Part shown: one piece after another, positions 12,388 to 21,649 of the stretch
Layout: every line of letters begins with the position of its first letter
Position numbering within the stretch: the stretch's first letter is position 1
IMG/VR virus record: IMGVR_UViG_3300028397_000006
Span: 1-35,019 of that record
Length of the DNA: 35,019 nt
From: a virus
Strand: one strand, 5' to 3'
Position numbers and translations under genes: made by a program
Notes under the pieces: generated by a model
Told to the model about the DNA's origin: nothing
Seen by the model: only the letters and a program-made list of their open reading frames with translations
Database searches by the model: none

Positions 12388-14606
12388 CTTACATACAATC
12401 ACTGTGGAAAAAAGTTGACAATGCTGTTAATGATAAAATATTTTCTAAAAATAATAGGTTTAAAAAATGGGAGTATGGTTATAACTCTGATTATGATTTT
12501 ATAGTAATAAGTAAAACTGGAAAAATTGGACAAATCATTGAAATACAGAATCTCAGGATTGCTTTACCAGCAACAGATGAACCGTTTAAACGAAGTGAAG
12601 AAAAAGCGGAGCAATATTGGGAAAAACAAGAGTACCCAAAAGAACTAAGTAGAATTAAAAGTAGATTCGACTGGGAAGAATACCCAGCAGAATTTAAAGA
12701 AAAGTGGTACGATTACATAGATGCAGAGTTTAAAAGAAGAGAACAAGGTTACTGGTTCTATAATAATGGTACTCCTATTTATATTACTGGTACTCATTAC
12801 ATGTACTTACAATGGTCAAAGATCGACGTTGGCGCAGCCGATTACAGGGAAGCAAATAGATTATTCTTTATATTTTGGGAAGCATGTAAAGCAGATAACA
12901 GGTGTTACGGAATGTGCTACCTTAAAAACAGAAGATCTGGGTTTTCATTTATGTCCTCAGCTGAACTTGTTAACCAAGCAACAATATCTTCAGATGCTAG
13001 GTTTGGTATACTTTCAAAAACTGGATCAGATGCAAAGAAAATGTTTACAGATAAAGTTGTTCCAATATCCGTTAATTATCCATTTTTCTTCAAACCGATT
13101 CAAGATGGTATGGATAGGCCGAAGACTGAATTGGCATATAGGGTTCCAGCTTCAAAACTTACTAGACGTAAACTAGATGATAATGTAAAGTTAAAAGAAT
13201 TAAGAGGCTTAGATACAACTATTGACTGGAAAAATACTGGTGACAACTCTTACGATGGTGAAAAGCTAAAATTATTAGCTCATGATGAAAGTGGTAAATG
13301 GGAAAGACCTGATAATATATTAAACAACTGGAGAGTTACAAAAACTACATTAAGACTAGGTCGTAGAATCGTAGGTAAATGTATGATGGGTTCAACTTCA
13401 AATGCTTTAGAAAAAGGTGGAAACAATTTCAAAAAATTATACGACAGTTCAAGCGTTACAAGAAGAAATAAAAACGGACAAACAGCTTCTGGATTGTATT
13501 CTTTATTCATCCCTATGGAATGGAACTACGAAGGATTCATGGATACTTTTGGATCACCTGTATTCGTTACGCCGAAAAATAAAACTTTCGGAGTTGACGG
13601 TATTGAAGTTACAACTGGAGTTATCGAACACTGGGAAAACGAAGTTGATGGATTAAAGGATGATCCTGATAGTTTAAATGAATATTACAGGCAATTTCCA
13701 AGAACTGAAAAACACGCTTTCAGAGATGAAATTAAATCTTCATTATTTAATTTAACTAAAATATACGAGCAAATAGATTTTAATGAAGAATTAAATAATA
13801 CAGTGCAAACTACTATTGGTAATTTTCAATGGTCAAAAGGTATTAAAGACACTAGCGTTGTTTTTTTACCTTCTAAAAATGGTAGGTTTAATGTAAGCTG
13901 GGTTCCGCCATTGGATTTACAAAATAATGTAATTAATAAAAATGGAGTTAAACAACCAGGTAACGAGCATATTGGAGCATTCGGTTGTGATTCTTATGAT
14001 ATTAGCGGTACTGTTGACGGTCGTGGTTCTAAAGGAGCGTTACATGGATTAACAAAGTTTTCTTTAGAAGATGCGCCTCCTAATCACTTTTTTTTAGAAT
14101 ACATAGCTAGACCTCAAACAGCTGAAATATTTTTTGAAGACGTTTTAATGGCTTTGGTTTTTTATGGAATGCCTATACTAGCTGAAAATAACAAACCAAG
14201 ACTATTGTACTATTTAAAAAGAAGAGGTTACAGGCAGTTTAGTATTAACAGGCCAGACAAAGTTTGGAATAAACTTTCTATAGCGGAAAAAGAAATAGGT
14301 GGTATACCAAACTCTAGTGAAGATATTAAACAAGTTCATGCTGCAGCTATTGAAGCCTATATAGAAGACTTTGTAGGCTTGAGAGAGTCTGGATACGGAG
14401 ATATGTATCATCAGCGTACTTTAGAAGATTGGTCACAATTTGATATAAACAAAAGAACCAAACACGATGCTTCTATTAGTTCTGGCTTAGCAATAATGGC
14501 TTGTAATAAAAATAAATACAAACCAAACTTAAAAAGACAAGTTAAGAGCATTGATTTAGGTTTTAAAAGATATGACAACGACGGAGTAACTTCAAAAATA
14601 ACATAA
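12384..14606 (+). CDS. terL: Terminase large subunit (ATPase and nuclease)
   Basis: A 740-residue packaging motor that cuts concatemers and pumps DNA into proheads through the portal. The N-terminal ATPase has an atypical Walker A, K181-N-R-R-S-G-F-S (Arg/Lys-rich, no GKT/GKS), like that of crAss-like terminases, and a Walker B ending in D301-E302 (KLLAHDESGKW). The C-terminal RNase-H-like nuclease supplies D536 (AFGCDSYDIS), E601 (PILAENNKP) and D695 (KHDASISSGLA). Length is at the upper end for the family. It follows the small packaging gene with a four-base overlap and precedes the portal by three bases. The Walker A deviation is real in the sequence; activity should still be expected because such variants are common in phages. 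Confidence 0.93.
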   Translation: MTYIQSLWKKVDNAVNDKIFSKNNRFKKWEYGYNSDYDFIVISKTGKIGQIIEIQNLRIALPATDEPFKRSEEKAEQYWEKQEYPKELSRIKSRFDWEEYPAEFKEKWYDYIDAEFKRREQGYWFYNNGTPIYITGTHYMYLQWSKIDVGAADYREANRLFFIFWEACKADNRCYGMCYLKNRRSGFSFMSSAELVNQATISSDARFGILSKTGSDAKKMFTDKVVPISVNYPFFFKPIQDGMDRPKTELAYRVPASKLTRRKLDDNVKLKELRGLDTTIDWKNTGDNSYDGEKLKLLAHDESGKWERPDNILNNWRVTKTTLRLGRRIVGKCMMGSTSNALEKGGNNFKKLYDSSSVTRRNKNGQTASGLYSLFIPMEWNYEGFMDTFGSPVFVTPKNKTFGVDGIEVTTGVIEHWENEVDGLKDDPDSLNEYYRQFPRTEKHAFRDEIKSSLFNLTKIYEQIDFNEELNNTVQTTIGNFQWSKGIKDTSVVFLPSKNGRFNVSWVPPLDLQNNVINKNGVKQPGNEHIGAFGCDSYDISGTVDGRGSKGALHGLTKFSLEDAPPNHFFLEYIARPQTAEIFFEDVLMALVFYGMPILAENNKPRLLYYLKRRGYRQFSINRPDKVWNKLSIAEKEIGGIPNSSEDIKQVHAAAIEAYIEDFVGLRESGYGDMYHQRTLEDWSQFDINKRTKHDASISSGLAIMACNKNKYKPNLKRQVKSIDLGFKRYDNDGVTSKIT

Positions 14607-14609
14607 TAA

Positions 14610-17018
14610 ATGATTTACACTAATACACAAAGTTCCTTTCCTGATCAGGTAGTTCCCCAAGAAGAGAAAATGACACTTGACTATGGTTTGCAAGTAGGCA
14701 GAGCCATTGAGGGAGAGTGGTGGGCTGCTGGAGTTGGCGGAGCTAGATATACAAATAATTACAATGTGTTTCATAGAAGAAGGCTATATGCTAGAGCAGA
14801 GCAGTCTATACAAAAATACAAAGATGAAATGGCTATTGATGGTGATTTGTCTTACTTAAACTTAGATTGGACACCTGTAGCAATTATACCTAAGTTTGTA
14901 GATATAGTAGTTAACGGTATGTCAGAAAAAATATATGACATAAAAGCTTATGCTCAGGATCCAGCTTCTCAAAGAAAGAGAACAGCTTATGCTGAAAAAC
15001 TTCATAAAAATATAGTTACTAGAGATTTTATAGAAGAGGTTAAAGCTCAAATGGGAGTTGATATATCTGAAGTTAAAAACATGAGTAACCCTCCTGAAAA
15101 TGAAGAAGAACTTGAAATACACTTACAACTAGATTATAAACAATCTGTAGAAATAGCTGAAGAAGAAGTTATTAATAACACACTAGATAGAAATAAATAT
15201 GAATTAACTAAACGAAGGCTTTACAGAGATTTAGTTGAACTTGGTATCGGTGTTGTTAAAACCTCTTGGAACAAATCAGAAGGTGTTGTTGTTGACTATG
15301 TAGATCCAGTTAACGTTGTTTATTCATATACTGATGATCCTAATTTTGAAGATATATATTATGTAGGTGAGGTGAAAAACATTTCACTACCAGAACTTAA
15401 AAAGCAGTTTCCGAACATAACAAATGAAGAATTAGAAACAATTCAGAAAATGCCTGGTAATACTAACTACAGAAGAAGTTACAGGGGAAATAGAGATAGT
15501 GATACAATACAGGTTTTATATTTTGAATACAAAACATATAGTGACCAAGTATTTAAAATAAAGAAAACAGCTAATGGATTAGAGAAGGCTTTGGAAAAAC
15601 CAGATACTTTTGCTCCACCACCAAATGATGGTTTTGAAAGAGTAAGTAGGTCTATAGAGGTTCTTTACCATGGTGCAAAAATACTAGGACATCCAATAAT
15701 GTTAGATTGGAAAGTTGCTGAAAATATGACTAGACCTAATTCTAATCTTTGCAAGGTTAATATGAATTATACTCTATGTGCACCTTCAATGTATAAAGGT
15801 AGAATAACATCTTTAGTTGAGCGTATGATAACCTTCGGTGACATGATACAGTTAACATCGTTAAAGTTACAGCAGGTATTAGCTAGGATGGTTCCTGATG
15901 GTGTTTATTTAGACGTAGACGGTTTAGCAGAGGTTGATTTAGGTAATGGAACTAGTTACAACCCTCGTGAAGCTTTAAACATGTATTTCCAAACTGGTAG
16001 CATTGTTGGTAGATCAATGACACAGGATGGTGATATGAACCCTGGCAGAGTGCCAATACAGGAATTACAAACTTCAGCTCACCAAGCTAAAATACAAAGT
16101 TTGATACAAACTTATCAGTATTATTTACAAATGATAAGAGATGTAACCGGGCTTAACGAAGCTAGAGATGGTAGTAACCCAGATAAAGATGCTTTATTAG
16201 GATTACAAAAACTAGCTGTTGCTCAATCAAACGTTGCAACTAGACATATATTAGATGCAGGTTTGTATGTCACATTAAAAACTTGTGAAAATGTAGCTTT
16301 AAGAGTTGCTGATTCTTTAGAGTTTGAACTAACTAACGAGTCACTAGTAAATAGTATAAGTTTATACAACGTTGCTACTTTAGAAGAAATAAAAGATTTA
16401 CATCTTTATGATTTTGGTATTTTTCTAGACTTAGAGCCAGATGAAGAAGATAAACAAATATTAGAACAAAATATTGAAATAGCTTTAAAAGGTAATCAAA
16501 TAAATCTTGAAGATGCTATTGACATACGAAACATACATAATCTTAGATTAGCTAATCAATTATTAAAGCTTAAAAGAAGACAAAAAGCTAAACAAGATCA
16601 AGAAGCTCAACAAAGAATGATTCAGTCGCAGGCTCAAGCAAACGCTGAGTCAGCTGAAAAAGCTGCTATGTATGAAGTACAAAAGAGAGAAGCTATAGCT
16701 CAAACAGAGTTACAATTAGAGAAAGGTAAGTCTGATTTTAAGATACAACAAATGGGTGCTGAACTACAAAATCAACTAACTTTAGCTCAGCAAAAATTCG
16801 AGTTTGATAAACAACTAGCTCAAATAAATTTACAAAAAGACGTTAATAGAGAGCAAATGATTGAAGATCGTAAAGATCAAAGATCAAAAATGGAAGCTAC
16901 TCAACAAAGCGCTATGATACAGCAAAGACAAGACGGTTTATTACCAACTGACTTTGCTACTCAAAACCAAGGACCACCGTTAACGGAAGAACTAGGAGGT
17001 CAAATTCCACAAATGTAG
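14610..17018 (+). CDS. Portal protein
   Basis: An 802-residue dodecameric vertex protein candidate through which DNA enters and leaves the head. Residues 83-104 (LNLDWTPV, PKFVDIVVNGM) match the N-terminal clip/wing region I recall from crAss-like portals. Residues near 513-545 (GLNEARDGSNPDKDALLGLQ, KLA) carry the GLNEAR-type signature seen in many portals. From about 620 to 775 there is a long Gln/Ala/Lys-rich coiled coil that could form a barrel extending into the capsid, as in P22. Length, position directly after the large terminase and before the scaffold/capsid genes, and these motifs agree. Confidence 0.9.
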   Translation: MIYTNTQSSFPDQVVPQEEKMTLDYGLQVGRAIEGEWWAAGVGGARYTNNYNVFHRRRLYARAEQSIQKYKDEMAIDGDLSYLNLDWTPVAIIPKFVDIVVNGMSEKIYDIKAYAQDPASQRKRTAYAEKLHKNIVTRDFIEEVKAQMGVDISEVKNMSNPPENEEELEIHLQLDYKQSVEIAEEEVINNTLDRNKYELTKRRLYRDLVELGIGVVKTSWNKSEGVVVDYVDPVNVVYSYTDDPNFEDIYYVGEVKNISLPELKKQFPNITNEELETIQKMPGNTNYRRSYRGNRDSDTIQVLYFEYKTYSDQVFKIKKTANGLEKALEKPDTFAPPPNDGFERVSRSIEVLYHGAKILGHPIMLDWKVAENMTRPNSNLCKVNMNYTLCAPSMYKGRITSLVERMITFGDMIQLTSLKLQQVLARMVPDGVYLDVDGLAEVDLGNGTSYNPREALNMYFQTGSIVGRSMTQDGDMNPGRVPIQELQTSAHQAKIQSLIQTYQYYLQMIRDVTGLNEARDGSNPDKDALLGLQKLAVAQSNVATRHILDAGLYVTLKTCENVALRVADSLEFELTNESLVNSISLYNVATLEEIKDLHLYDFGIFLDLEPDEEDKQILEQNIEIALKGNQINLEDAIDIRNIHNLRLANQLLKLKRRQKAKQDQEAQQRMIQSQAQANAESAEKAAMYEVQKREAIAQTELQLEKGKSDFKIQQMGAELQNQLTLAQQKFEFDKQLAQINLQKDVNREQMIEDRKDQRSKMEATQQSAMIQQRQDGLLPTDFATQNQGPPLTEELGGQIPQM

Positions 17019-17056
17019 TAAACGGTAACAATACAATAATTATATAATATCATATC

Positions 17057-18205
17057 ATGGAAAATAACAAAATAGAAAACACACCTCAAGAAGGTGAGTT
17101 TAAAATGAAAAAGAAAAAAGGTAGACCTAAAAAACTAGCTAACAACTCAAAAGCTACAGCTAGAATAGATCTAAGTAATAAAGAAACAAAAACTGAAGAA
17201 AATGCCGTTCAAGCACAAGAAGCAAGCAATAGCGATGTTGTTGTCGAAGAAAAGAAAGACGAGACAAGTGGCAAAGAAGTGGTTGAAGAAGTACGGAATG
17301 CCGAAGAACTAGTTGAGGAAAATTCAAAACCTGTAATAGAAGAAATATCAAGCGAAGAAGATATTAAAGAACCTGAGGTGGTTGTTGAAGAAAAACAAAA
17401 ATTACCAGAAGGTGTAAATAAGCTGGTACAGTTTATGGAAGAAACAGGTGGTAACATGCAGGATTATATTAGATTAAATGCTGATTACAGTAATGTTGAT
17501 GATGATACACTGTTAAAAGAATATTATAAAAATACTAAACCACACTTAGAACCTGATGAAATTGACTTTATAATGGAAGAGAATTTTAAGGTGGAAGAAG
17601 ATTACGACGAAGAGCGAGAGATACGTCGAAAAAAACTCGCAAAAAAGGAAGAGGTTGCAAAAGCGAAAACGTTTTTAGATAGTTTAAAAGATAAGTATTA
17701 CGAAGAAATCAAGTTGAGGCCTACAGTAAACAACGAACTTACAAAAGCGAGAGAGTTTTTCAACAAATTTTCCAAAGACAAAGAGGTAGCGCAAAAGCGA
17801 CATGAGATGTTTAAAAACGATACCAAAACATATTTCTCTGATTTCAAAGGTTTTGAATTTAGTTTAGGAGAAAAAAAGTTTAGGTATGGTATTAATAATC
17901 CAGAAGATGTTGCCAATGCTCAATCTGACATTTCAAATGTAGTTAAGAAGTTCTTAAATGATAAAGGAGAGGTTACTGATGTTAAAGGCTATCATAAAGC
18001 TATATATGCCGCTAGAAATGCTGATAATATAGCACAACATTTTTATGAGCAAGGTAAAGCCGACGCTGTTAAAGATGTAGTTGCTAAATCTAAAAATATA
18101 AATAAAGATGCACGACAAAGTGCACCTGAAGATATTCATATAAAAGGATTTAAATTAAAAGCAATCAATGGTATAAATAGTAATAAACTAAAAATAAAAC
18201 GATAA
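17057..18205 (+). CDS. Putative capsid scaffolding protein
   Basis: A 382-residue, highly charged helical protein between portal and major capsid genes, the usual place of a scaffold. The N-terminus is basic with an AT-hook-like GRPKK (22-26), followed by an acidic Glu/Val-rich stretch (about 50-120) and mixed-charge helices (180-270) likely to form coiled coils. A basic C-terminal tail (FKLKAINGINSNKLKIKR) could bind capsid subunits, as C-terminal basic helices do in other scaffolds. No protease domain is visible, so if the scaffold is cleaved, the enzyme is elsewhere. The 38-base AT-rich leader could hold a promoter but shows no clear match to the regulatory dyad. Confidence 0.7.
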   Translation: MENNKIENTPQEGEFKMKKKKGRPKKLANNSKATARIDLSNKETKTEENAVQAQEASNSDVVVEEKKDETSGKEVVEEVRNAEELVEENSKPVIEEISSEEDIKEPEVVVEEKQKLPEGVNKLVQFMEETGGNMQDYIRLNADYSNVDDDTLLKEYYKNTKPHLEPDEIDFIMEENFKVEEDYDEEREIRRKKLAKKEEVAKAKTFLDSLKDKYYEEIKLRPTVNNELTKAREFFNKFSKDKEVAQKRHEMFKNDTKTYFSDFKGFEFSLGEKKFRYGINNPEDVANAQSDISNVVKKFLNDKGEVTDVKGYHKAIYAARNADNIAQHFYEQGKADAVKDVVAKSKNINKDARQSAPEDIHIKGFKLKAINGINSNKLKIKR

Positions 18206-18227
18206 ACAAAACTTAAAATAATAAATT

Positions 18228-19685
18228 ATGGCTTTAGGAAATTTCACAAAGCAAAATGCTGGACTTACACCTACTCAAGATCAGTCGGTTCTCTCTTCAA
18301 ACTACTTACAGTGGAATGAAAAAGGTGGAGAAAACTTTGCTGATTTTGCACAACAATATCTACCTGAGCTCTACGAGCAAGAGGTAGAAAGATTTGGTAA
18401 CAGAACGTTATCAGGTTTTTTAAGAATGGTTGGCGCTGAAATGCCAATGACATCGGATCAAGTAATTTGGTCTGAACAAAATAGACTACACTTAGGTTAT
18501 GATAACGTAACACGTTCTGGTAATACATTCACTGTAACACTACCAACTGGTGAGGGCGAATTAGTTATTAGAAAGAATCAAACTTTCGTAGTTCACAACC
18601 CAGTTGATGGCGTAACTTTAAAAGGTTTAGTTACCAGTGCTCCAAACCCAGGTAATGCAACAACATATACTTTTGATGGAGCTTGTTATACTGCTGCAAA
18701 CTTTAATGCTGTAGGAACAGGAAGTGAAAATCCACTTAAACTATTTGTTTATGGTTCTGATTTCGCAAAAGGAACACTCGGTATGGAAGGATCTGTAACT
18801 CCAACATTAACTCAGTTCAGTAACAGACCTATCATTATAAAAGATAAGTATTTAGTTAATGGTTCTGACACTGCTCAAATTGGTTGGGTTGAAGTTGCAA
18901 CTGAAGACGGAACATCTGGATTTTTGTGGTATATGAAAGCTGAATCAGAGACTAGATTAAGATATGAAGATTATCTTGAAATGTCAATGGTTGAAGGTGA
19001 ACTTGCTGCTACTGGATCTGCTGTTGCTGGCTTGGCTGCATCAACTGATGCTGGTAAAGGTACACAAGGTTTATTCTCTGCTATAGAAGAAAGAGGTAAT
19101 GTGTATCAAGGATTTGCTGGAGCTGCTAACCCTGGAACAGGTGCTTTAGGTGATTTTGATGAGATCTTACAGCAATTAGATCTACAAGGAGCTATTGAGG
19201 AAAACATGTTATTTTTAGATAGAGCTACTGCTCTTGATTTTGACGACATGATTGCTTCTATGGCGGGTGGAAGTTTTGCTTCTACTGCTGCTGCTTCTTT
19301 CGGTTTATTCGATAACGAAGCTGAAATGGCACTTAACTTTGGTTTTTCAGGTTTTAGAAGAGGTTCTTATGACTTTTACAAAACTGACTGGAAATACTTA
19401 AATGATGCTTCTACTAGAGGTATGGTTGATAACGTTAAAGGTGTGTTAATACCAGCTGGAACATCTACAGTATATGATCAAATGTTAGGATCAAATATCA
19501 GACGACCTTTCTTACATGTAAGATATAGAGCTTCTGAAACTGATGATCGTAGAATGAAGTCATGGATTACTGGTTCTGTTGGTGGTGCTTACACATCATC
19601 TTTAGATGCTATGGAGGTTCATTACTTATCTGAAAGATGTCTATGTGTTCAAGCTGCTAATAACTTCGTGTTATTTACAGCATAA
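18228..19685 (+). CDS. Major capsid protein, crAss-like/HK97-fold candidate
   Basis: A 485-residue protein, the size expected for crAss-like major capsid proteins. It starts MALGNFTKQNAGLTPTQDQS and ends in a hydrophobic strand (CVQAANNFVLFTA). Features include an N-terminal arm, an extended acidic helix region with aromatic residues (NFADFAQQYLPELYEQEVERFG), Gly/Ala-rich loops, DFDDMIASMAGG and FSGFRRGSYDFYKTDWKYLN, and a C-terminal RPFLHVRYRAS..DDRRMKSW segment. Cys residues are few. It sits after portal and scaffold and is followed by a hairpin terminator, as is typical for the most abundant virion protein. The fold is inferred by context and recall, not by alignment. Confidence 0.88.
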   Translation: MALGNFTKQNAGLTPTQDQSVLSSNYLQWNEKGGENFADFAQQYLPELYEQEVERFGNRTLSGFLRMVGAEMPMTSDQVIWSEQNRLHLGYDNVTRSGNTFTVTLPTGEGELVIRKNQTFVVHNPVDGVTLKGLVTSAPNPGNATTYTFDGACYTAANFNAVGTGSENPLKLFVYGSDFAKGTLGMEGSVTPTLTQFSNRPIIIKDKYLVNGSDTAQIGWVEVATEDGTSGFLWYMKAESETRLRYEDYLEMSMVEGELAATGSAVAGLAASTDAGKGTQGLFSAIEERGNVYQGFAGAANPGTGALGDFDEILQQLDLQGAIEENMLFLDRATALDFDDMIASMAGGSFASTAAASFGLFDNEAEMALNFGFSGFRRGSYDFYKTDWKYLNDASTRGMVDNVKGVLIPAGTSTVYDQMLGSNIRRPFLHVRYRASETDDRRMKSWITGSVGGAYTSSLDAMEVHYLSERCLCVQAANNFVLFTA

Positions 19686-19706
19686 TATACATTTTACAAA
19701 ATAAAT

Positions 19707-19734
19707 GTGGAGGGTTAACGCTCTCCACTTTATT
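19707..19734 (+). terminator. Intrinsic terminator candidate after the capsid gene
   Basis: GTGGAG and CTCCAC form a 6-bp stem with a 10-base loop (extra G-T/G-C pairs can shorten it), followed by TTTATT. It lies 22 bases after the capsid stop. The T-tract is weak, so partial termination is more likely than full. Confidence 0.6.
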
Positions 19735-19755
19735 AACATTTAAAAAAATTAGAAA

Positions 19756-20070
19756 ATGGAAAACCCGATTTTAAACATTGAATGGGAAGCTGGAGGAAAA
19801 CTTCCAATAAATGCTAAATTAGCTTACAGGTGTGATCAAGGTAATAGTTCTAGTAGAATAAAAATTTATTATTCAAATACTTATAACCTATGGAGATTAG
19901 AACTTGATTTTGACAAAGACATAACTGAGCACGATAAATTAACTTTAGAAACAGCTTTAATAAACGCACAACAAGAGCCTGGCTCTTTGGTAGATTTTAA
20001 AATGCCTAGTGGAGCGGTTTTAAAGTCTGACATTCCTTTTACTCAATTCCAAACATACAACAATAACTAA
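19756..20070 (+). CDS. Small hypothetical structural protein
   Basis: A 104-residue protein directly after the capsid gene and its terminator. It looks beta-rich (SSRIKIYYSNTYNLWRLELD) with one Cys and no membrane span. It ends one base before the next start. Proteins in this position are often capsid decoration or stabilising proteins, but no family is recognised, so the role is positional only. Confidence 0.65.
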   Translation: MENPILNIEWEAGGKLPINAKLAYRCDQGNSSSRIKIYYSNTYNLWRLELDFDKDITEHDKLTLETALINAQQEPGSLVDFKMPSGAVLKSDIPFTQFQTYNNN

Positions 20071-20071
20071 A

Positions 20072-20773
20072 ATGGGAAACATAATAAAAATACCAACAAC
20101 TAACACTGGGTTAAACACGAGTCAAAGCAGCCCTTTATGGAATGAAGATAATTGGGTAGCAGTAGACGGGTCCGTTAATGGGCAGCAATACAGCGGGCTA
20201 TACAACGGAGTACCAATAGATACAGATGGAGATGGATCTGGACTATCAGTTGAATTTCAACTCTTGCTCCCGCCTGAATTTAGGCTTAGCCTCTATTACG
20301 AATCTGAACCAACAGGTTATAAAGTTGGAGATAGATTATTTTTTACAGTACCAGCGGGCTCTAACTTGGGTAACGAATATGAGTTTACTATGCAAACTAC
20401 AATAACAGAAGATATGCTGACTTATGAGAGTGATAAGATGCAATATTTACCAGTTTTTGATTCTTTAAATGGATTAGTATTAACTGTTGTACCACCACCT
20501 ATTGGTATTAATAATTACTGGCAAATCCCAAAAGCATGGGGAAATAATGAAGGTTGTTGGAAAATAAATATTACTGGTGGTAATGACGATAATAGAGTAT
20601 TAATAACTAAGGCTATTAATGAAGTTTTTATAAAAGCTGCTCAATCACCAAATTCACACCCCACTTTAGAATTACCAATAGGTGTAACTTGCGATAGTGT
20701 TGATCAAGCAGAATTTCAATTTCAAAGCCCAGTGCCAGGGCCAGGTGATAATGGTAATGGTAACGAAGCCTAG
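20072..20773 (+). CDS. Hypothetical beta-rich protein with possible calcium loop
   Basis: A 233-residue protein starting one base after the preceding stop. It contains DTDGDGSG (residues 50-57), the spacing of a calcium-binding Asp loop as in dockerin or thrombospondin-type repeats, although only a single copy is present. The rest has alternating hydrophobic strands, Pro-rich turns (VVPPPIGINNYWQIP) and a Pro/Gly-rich tail. No signal peptide. Head auxiliary or fibre-like protein is a fair guess from position. A strong terminator follows at 20798. Confidence 0.65.
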   Translation: MGNIIKIPTTNTGLNTSQSSPLWNEDNWVAVDGSVNGQQYSGLYNGVPIDTDGDGSGLSVEFQLLLPPEFRLSLYYESEPTGYKVGDRLFFTVPAGSNLGNEYEFTMQTTITEDMLTYESDKMQYLPVFDSLNGLVLTVVPPPIGINNYWQIPKAWGNNEGCWKINITGGNDDNRVLITKAINEVFIKAAQSPNSHPTLELPIGVTCDSVDQAEFQFQSPVPGPGDNGNGNEA

Positions 20774-20797
20774 AAATAGAAAGTAAAAACACAATAA

Positions 20798-20820
20798 TCC
20801 CGCACAAGCGGGAATTTTTT
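20798..20820 (+). terminator. Strong intrinsic terminator
   Basis: TCCCGC-ACAA-GCGGGA forms a 6-bp GC-rich hairpin with a tetraloop, followed by AA and TTTTTT. It lies 24 bases after the stop of the 233-residue protein and is far more GC-rich than its surroundings. Confidence 0.85.
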
Positions 20821-20841
20821 AAAACAATTATATTATATATT

Positions 20842-21591
20842 ATGAAAAACGAAGAAACATGGGAGATTAAAGATAGAAATTATTACTTAAGTAATGATTT
20901 GTCTCCATTAACTTATACATTAGCATCTAAACACTCGAGAAGGTTTCCACTTATTTATTTTGATAAAGAAACAGGAGAACAAAGAGAGTTAAGATACGCT
21001 ACTAATCAAAACAGTCCATTTGTAGACGAACAAAACGGAATGGTTACATTAGAACATGTAGTGTTTAGAAATGGAACGTTATCAGTTCCAAAAGAAAAAC
21101 AATCTCTACAAAAACTTTTATCTATGTACCATCCTTATAGAAATAAAAAATATAAGGAGTTAGATACTGTGGTTGAAGCAACTAACGAAATTGAAGATAT
21201 AGAGATTGAGTTTGCTGCATTGTCAGCTGCTAGAGATTTAGATATTGATCATTGTGAAGCTATACTAAGAGTTGAGATAGGTTCTAGAGTGTCAGATATG
21301 AGTTCTAGTGAAGTAAAAAGAGATTTACTTATATTTGCTAAAAGAAACCCTAATTTATTCTTAGAGTTAGTAAACGATGAAAATGTAGAACTTAGAAATT
21401 TCGCTATAAAAGCTGCAGAGGCTAACATAATTAAATTATCTCAAGATCAAAGAACATTTAGTTGGGTTAGCAATGGTAAGAAATTAATGCAAGTACCTTT
21501 TGATGAGCATCCATACTCAGCGTTTGCTGTTTATTTAAAAACAGATGAGGGTATTGAAATTTATAAATCTATACAGAAAAAACTCAAATAA
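20842..21591 (+). CDS. Conserved-looking phage structural protein of unknown function
   Basis: A 249-residue soluble protein between two strong terminators. It has recognisable phrases I recall from marine phages: ELRYATNQNSPFVDEQNG, VPKEKQSLQKLLSMYHPY, DHCEAILRVEIGSRVSDMSS, KRDLLIFAKRNPNLFLEL and FDEHPYSAFAVYLKTDEG. The C-terminal half is helical, with Asn-Glu-Val-rich repeats like HEAT/ARM turns (NPNLFLELVNDENVELRNFAIKAAE). No catalytic motif is visible. It has its own transcription context, with terminators before and after, suggesting expression at a different level from the capsid protein. Confidence 0.75.
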   Translation: MKNEETWEIKDRNYYLSNDLSPLTYTLASKHSRRFPLIYFDKETGEQRELRYATNQNSPFVDEQNGMVTLEHVVFRNGTLSVPKEKQSLQKLLSMYHPYRNKKYKELDTVVEATNEIEDIEIEFAALSAARDLDIDHCEAILRVEIGSRVSDMSSSEVKRDLLIFAKRNPNLFLELVNDENVELRNFAIKAAEANIIKLSQDQRTFSWVSNGKKLMQVPFDEHPYSAFAVYLKTDEGIEIYKSIQKKLK

Positions 21592-21606
21592 CAAGTGATT
21601 ATAATT

Positions 21607-21632
21607 AAGGCGGCTATGCGGCCGCCTTTTTT
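21607..21632 (+). terminator. Strong intrinsic terminator
   Basis: AAGGCGGC and GCCGCCTT form an 8-bp stem around TATGCG, followed by further T residues to 21632 and TTATT. It lies 15 bases after the preceding stop and 18 bases before the next start; the stem is the strongest in the window. Confidence 0.88.
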
Positions 21633-21649
21633 ATTACAAAAATATTAAA

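Noticed and set aside
12721-13176. Plus-strand open frame of 151 codons inside the terminase
   Set aside because: It lies in another frame of a gene with clear ATPase motifs and has a composition without recognisable structure.
17019-17056. AT-rich palindrome ATTATATAAT as a promoter for the scaffold gene
   Set aside because: The gap is so AT-rich that such short palindromes are expected by chance, and no shared motif with other gaps was found.
21594-21606. AAGTGATTATAAT before 21650 as a third copy of the regulatory element
   Set aside because: It lacks the dyad and two central bases, and any transcript from it would begin in the terminator hairpin; similarity is limited to GTGAT and TATAAT.
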